From assembly GCF_042648965.1 (NCBI RefSeq), contig NZ_JBHRYJ010000001.1, positions 682,001-746,000 on the forward strand: a DNA stretch of 64,000 bases, given 5' to 3'. Of the stretch, positions 61,418 through 64,000 are shown in pieces. The stretch comes from Ferrovibrio xuzhouensis. Lineage in GTDB: Bacteria > Pseudomonadota > Alphaproteobacteria > Ferrovibrionales > Ferrovibrionaceae. The notes below the pieces were generated by a model. It ran no database searches, had not been told where the DNA came from, and saw only the letters and a program-made list of their open reading frames with translations. Position 1 is the first letter of the stretch, and the number at the start of each line of letters is the position of its first letter. Both the position numbers and the translations under genes were made by a program.

Positions 61418-62347
61418 ATGGCCCTGCTGATCTATTCGCCCTCGCATCCGGTCGCCGACTGGGCCGCCGCGATCCGCGCGCTGGCACCCGATCTCGACGT
61501 GCGTCTCTGGCCGGAGGTCGGCGACCTGGCCGAGATCGAGGTGGCGCTGGTGTGGAAGCCGCCGGCCGGCCTGCTGCAGTCGTTTCCGAACCTGAAGCTG
61601 ATGCAGAGCTTCGGCGCCGGTGTCGACGGCATTCTCGCCGACCCGAATATCCCGCGCCATGTGCCGCTCGCCCGCGTGGTCGACGGCAACCTGACCGTCG
61701 GCATGACCGAATACGTGCTGCTGCATGTGCTGCACTTCCACCGGCAGGTGGCGGCAATGCAGCAGAACCAGCGCAACGGCAAATGGCAGTGGCTGCCGCC
61801 GGTCGATCCCGGCCAGCGCATCATCGGCATCATGGGCATGGGTACGCTGGGCAGCCATGCGGCGCAGAAGCTGCTCGGGCTCGGTTTCCAGGTGGCAAGC
61901 TGGAGCCGCGGCCTGAAGGCGATCGACGGCGTCACCAGTTTCCATGGCGACGAACATCTCGAGGGCTTCCTGCGCCTCTGCAATGTGCTGGTCTGCCTGC
62001 TGCCGCTGACGCCGCAGACCCGCGGCATCATCTGCCGCCGCACCCTGTCGCTGCTGCCGCGCGGCGCCTATGTGATCAATGCCGCGCGCGGCGGCCATGT
62101 GGTCGACGACGACCTGCTGCATGCGCTGGACAGCGACTGGCTGTCGGGCGCCACGCTGGATGTGTTCAACGAGGAGCCGCTGCGCGACGGCCATCCGTTC
62201 TGGACCCACCCGAAGGTGACGGTGACGCCGCATAATGCCGCCGACAGCATTCCGGCCCATGTGGCGCCGCAGATCGTCGACAATATCCGCCGCCTGCAGA
62301 CCGGCCAGCCGATCCTGCGGCTGGTGGATTACACGCGGGGCTACTAG
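61418..62347 (+). CDS. D-2-hydroxyacid dehydrogenase (GhrA-like glyoxylate/hydroxypyruvate reductase)
   Basis: A 309-residue NAD(P)H-dependent enzyme. The Rossmann site is GIMGMGTLGSHAAQKLLGLG and the catalytic Arg lies in YVINAARGGHVVDDDLL. The Glu is in LDVFNEEPLRDGHPFWTHPK and the His in VTVTPHNAADSIP. The pattern is closest to GhrA, which reduces glyoxylate and hydroxypyruvate. It comes 22 bases after the transporter ATPase and may be read from the same message. Confidence 0.88.
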   Translation: MALLIYSPSHPVADWAAAIRALAPDLDVRLWPEVGDLAEIEVALVWKPPAGLLQSFPNLKLMQSFGAGVDGILADPNIPRHVPLARVVDGNLTVGMTEYVLLHVLHFHRQVAAMQQNQRNGKWQWLPPVDPGQRIIGIMGMGTLGSHAAQKLLGLGFQVASWSRGLKAIDGVTSFHGDEHLEGFLRLCNVLVCLLPLTPQTRGIICRRTLSLLPRGAYVINAARGGHVVDDDLLHALDSDWLSGATLDVFNEEPLRDGHPFWTHPKVTVTPHNAADSIPAHVAPQIVDNIRRLQTGQPILRLVDYTRGY

Positions 62348-62369
62348 GGCCGGGCGCCGGACGGCGCCG

Positions 62370-62771
62370 TTACTGCCACTTGCGGAAGACGTCGACGAAT
62401 TTTTCCTCGCCGCAGGCGATGAAATAGCCGCGCAGCGAGCAGTTTTCGCTCTCACCAAGCCGGCGGCGCACCGCCTGCAGGGCCGGCAGCATCTCCTTGG
62501 CGAGCTGCTTATCCTTGAAGCGCATCACCTCGCCCTCGGTGCGGGCACCGTCATAGAGCACGCCGATACTCTCTTCCGAGAGGATTTCGGGCCGCCGCTT
62601 GATGTAGGTGTTAAGGCTTTTCAGGCCGCCGGTATTGCGGATGAAGGACTGGAAATTGCTGAGGCCGGTGATGCGCTTGTCGGGCGCCGCCTCTTCCTCG
62701 TTGCAGCCTGCCAGCGGCAGCGCCAGCAGCACAAAACCCAGCACCGCAAGGCGCGCGACACGTCCCACCAT
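62370..62771 (-). CDS. Small lipoprotein of unknown function
   Basis: A 133-residue protein with a lipoprotein signal: MVGRVARLAVLGFVLLALPL then AGC with Cys23 as the lipidated residue. The mature part is helical and charged (ITGLSNFQSFIRNTGGLKSL, EGEVMRFKDKQLAKEMLPAL) and has two Cys residues (SENCSLRGYFIACGEEK) that could form a disulfide. No domain was recognised. GGAGGGGAAA precedes the ATG at 62771. It lies between the convergent dehydrogenase and priA upstream on the same strand. Confidence 0.7.
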   Translation of the reverse strand: MVGRVARLAVLGFVLLALPLAGCNEEEAAPDKRITGLSNFQSFIRNTGGLKSLNTYIKRRPEILSEESIGVLYDGARTEGEVMRFKDKQLAKEMLPALQAVRRRLGESENCSLRGYFIACGEEKFVDVFRKWQ

Positions 62772-62843
62772 TTTCCCCTCCACCCGGCCAGGACCCACAC
62801 CCCACGCAGGGTCCTGTACGCGCGGAAGTTATCGGGGCTGGCT

Positions 62844-64000
62844 TCAGAGAAAGCTATAGGGATCGACATCCACGGCGCGTTTTACACCTGACGGTAGTTT
62901 TGTTTTTGCCAGCCATTCGCGCAGCACGGCAGGCACATCGACATCCCGCGCCGCCCGCAGCAGCAGCCGTTCGCGGAACCGGCCGCGCAGGTAATGCAGC
63001 GGCGCCGGTGCCGGGCCCAGCACCTGCAGGCTGCGGCCCTCGCCGCGCGGCGCCGTGCGGGCAAGGTCGCGGGCGGCGGCCTGCACGGCGCCCTGGTCGG
63101 CGCCGCTGACAATGATCGCCGCCAGCCGGCCGAACGGCGGCATCAAGGCGCGCTGGCGTTCGGCCATCTCGGCGGCGATGAAGCCGGCGCCGTCATGGCG
63201 GCTGAGCGCGGCGATCACCGGATGCTCGGGCATGAAGCTCTGCAGCAGCACGCGACCGGGATGTTCGGCGCGGCCGGCACGGCCGGAGACCTGGGTCAGC
63301 AGCTGGTGGGTCCGTTCGGCGGCGCGCGGATCGCCGCCGGCCAGGCCGAGATCGGCATCGATCACACCGACCAGCGTCAGCAATGGGAAGTGATGACCCT
63401 TGGCGACGATCTGGGTACCGATCAGGATGTCGATCCCGCCGCTTTCCATCCGTTCCAGCATGTCGGAGATCTGGCGCGGCGTGTTCGCGGTATCCGACGC
63501 CATCACTGCCAGCCGCGCCTCGGGGAACAGCGCGGCGGCTTCTTCCGCCAGCCGCTCGACGCCGGGGCCGCAGGCCTTGAAATGGCCCTCGGCACCGCAG
63601 GCCGGGCAGGCCCTGGGCAGGCTTTGCTGATGACCGCAATGGTGGCATTGCAGGCGGCCGTGGCGGCGATGCTCGACCAGCCAGGCCGCACAGTTCGGAC
63701 ATTCGAGGCGATGGCCGCAGGCACCGCAGAGCGTCAGCGGCGCATAGCCGCGACGATTGAGGAACAGCATGGCCTGCTCGCCGCTGGCAATGGTGCCGGC
63801 CAGCGCGGTGACCAGGGCGGGAGAGAGGAAGCGCTGCGCCGGCAGCTTTTCCTTGCGCATGTCGATCACCGATACCGCCGGCAGCACGGCATCGCCATGG
63901 CGCTGCGGCAGCACGGCATGGGCATAGCGCCGGCGCGCCACGTTATGCAGGCTTTCCAGCGACGGCGTCGCCGAGGCGAGCACCACGGCGATGCCTTCCA
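62844..64000 (-). CDS. priA: Primosomal replication protein N' (PriA), C-terminal part
   Basis: The last 385 residues of the PriA helicase, cut by the right edge of the window. Present are the helicase motif VVLASATPSLESLHN and the zinc-binding cysteine clusters CGACGHRLECPNC and LQCHHCGHQQSLPRACPACG. IGTQIVAKGHHFPLLTLVGV, VIDADLGLAGGDPRAAERT and QVSGRAGRAEHPGRVLLQSF follow. PriA restarts stalled replication forks. The N-terminal DNA-binding and Walker A parts lie outside the window. Confidence 0.95.
   Translation of the reverse strand, partial: EGIAVVLASATPSLESLHNVARRRYAHAVLPQRHGDAVLPAVSVIDMRKEKLPAQRFLSPALVTALAGTIASGEQAMLFLNRRGYAPLTLCGACGHRLECPNCAAWLVEHRRHGRLQCHHCGHQQSLPRACPACGAEGHFKACGPGVERLAEEAAALFPEARLAVMASDTANTPRQISDMLERMESGGIDILIGTQIVAKGHHFPLLTLVGVIDADLGLAGGDPRAAERTHQLLTQVSGRAGRAEHPGRVLLQSFMPEHPVIAALSRHDGAGFIAAEMAERQRALMPPFGRLAAIIVSGADQGAVQAAARDLARTAPRGEGRSLQVLGPAPAPLHYLRGRFRERLLLRAARDVDVPAVLREWLAKTKLPSGVKRAVDVDPYSFL

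Noticed and set aside
59426..62458. Very long open frame on the minus strand across the yej permease, ATPase and dehydrogenase genes
   Set aside because: It is antisense to well-supported genes, has low-complexity His/Arg/Gln-rich composition and no known motif; long antisense frames are expected at this GC content.

Overview
The window is a 64 kb stretch of a high-GC alphaproteobacterial chromosome, probably from the Rhodospirillales. The reasons are the gene order yebC-ruvC-ruvA-ruvB-ybgC-tolQRAB-pal-cpoB-tilS-ftsH, a cycM-kdsB-pheA cluster, three proteins of the largely alphaproteobacterial PAS_5 family, a DUF1127 protein and a zapA-6S RNA-fthC cluster. The genus cannot be assigned from sequence alone. 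Both ends cut genes: a TRAP permease on the left and priA on the right.

Layout. 0-9 kb holds accessory metabolism and regulation: TRAP permease end, AEC transporter, a triple hotdog thioesterase-like protein, a crotonase/TetR pair with a visible operator, PhzF, LysE, and a DUF1127/MocR divergent pair with face-to-face promoters. 8.5-18.4 kb is a leftward housekeeping block (tilS, ftsH, folP, glmM, thiD). It is interrupted at 11.65-14.87 kb by an accessory segment carrying a 10-bp tandem array, an orphan antitoxin-like HTH protein, a LysE exporter, an AT-rich membrane coiled-coil gene, an amidotransferase and mosaic palindromic repeats. 18.4-27.6 kb is the Tol-Pal envelope system followed by ruvBAC and yebC, all leftward.

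27.9-38.4 kb: three tandem PAS_5 proteins, malate dehydrogenase, a Fe-S type uracil-DNA glycosylase, YmdB phosphodiesterase, fthC, 6S RNA, zapA, a coiled-coil partner, a TauE permease, an acyl-CoA synthetase, ubiX and two DUF465 proteins. 38.5-49.7 kb: a MATE pump, an HxlR-emrA-emrB efflux operon, a MaoC-Pta fusion with acetate kinase, redox enzymes, a MarR/OhrR-type regulator and a third LysE exporter. 49.8-64 kb: pheA, kdsB, cycM, a hisN-like phosphatase, a complete Yej-type peptide ABC transporter with two binding proteins, a 2-hydroxyacid dehydrogenase, a small lipoprotein and priA.

How it works together. The Tol-Pal genes form one envelope-constriction module, and the 6S RNA/zapA/coiled-coil cluster ties growth-phase control and division to folate salvage. 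No phage, insertion sequence, CRISPR array or tRNA was recognised. The least explained parts are the 10-bp array in front of folP, the AT-rich coiled-coil gene beside it, and the palindrome-packed MocR/DUF1127 intergenic region.
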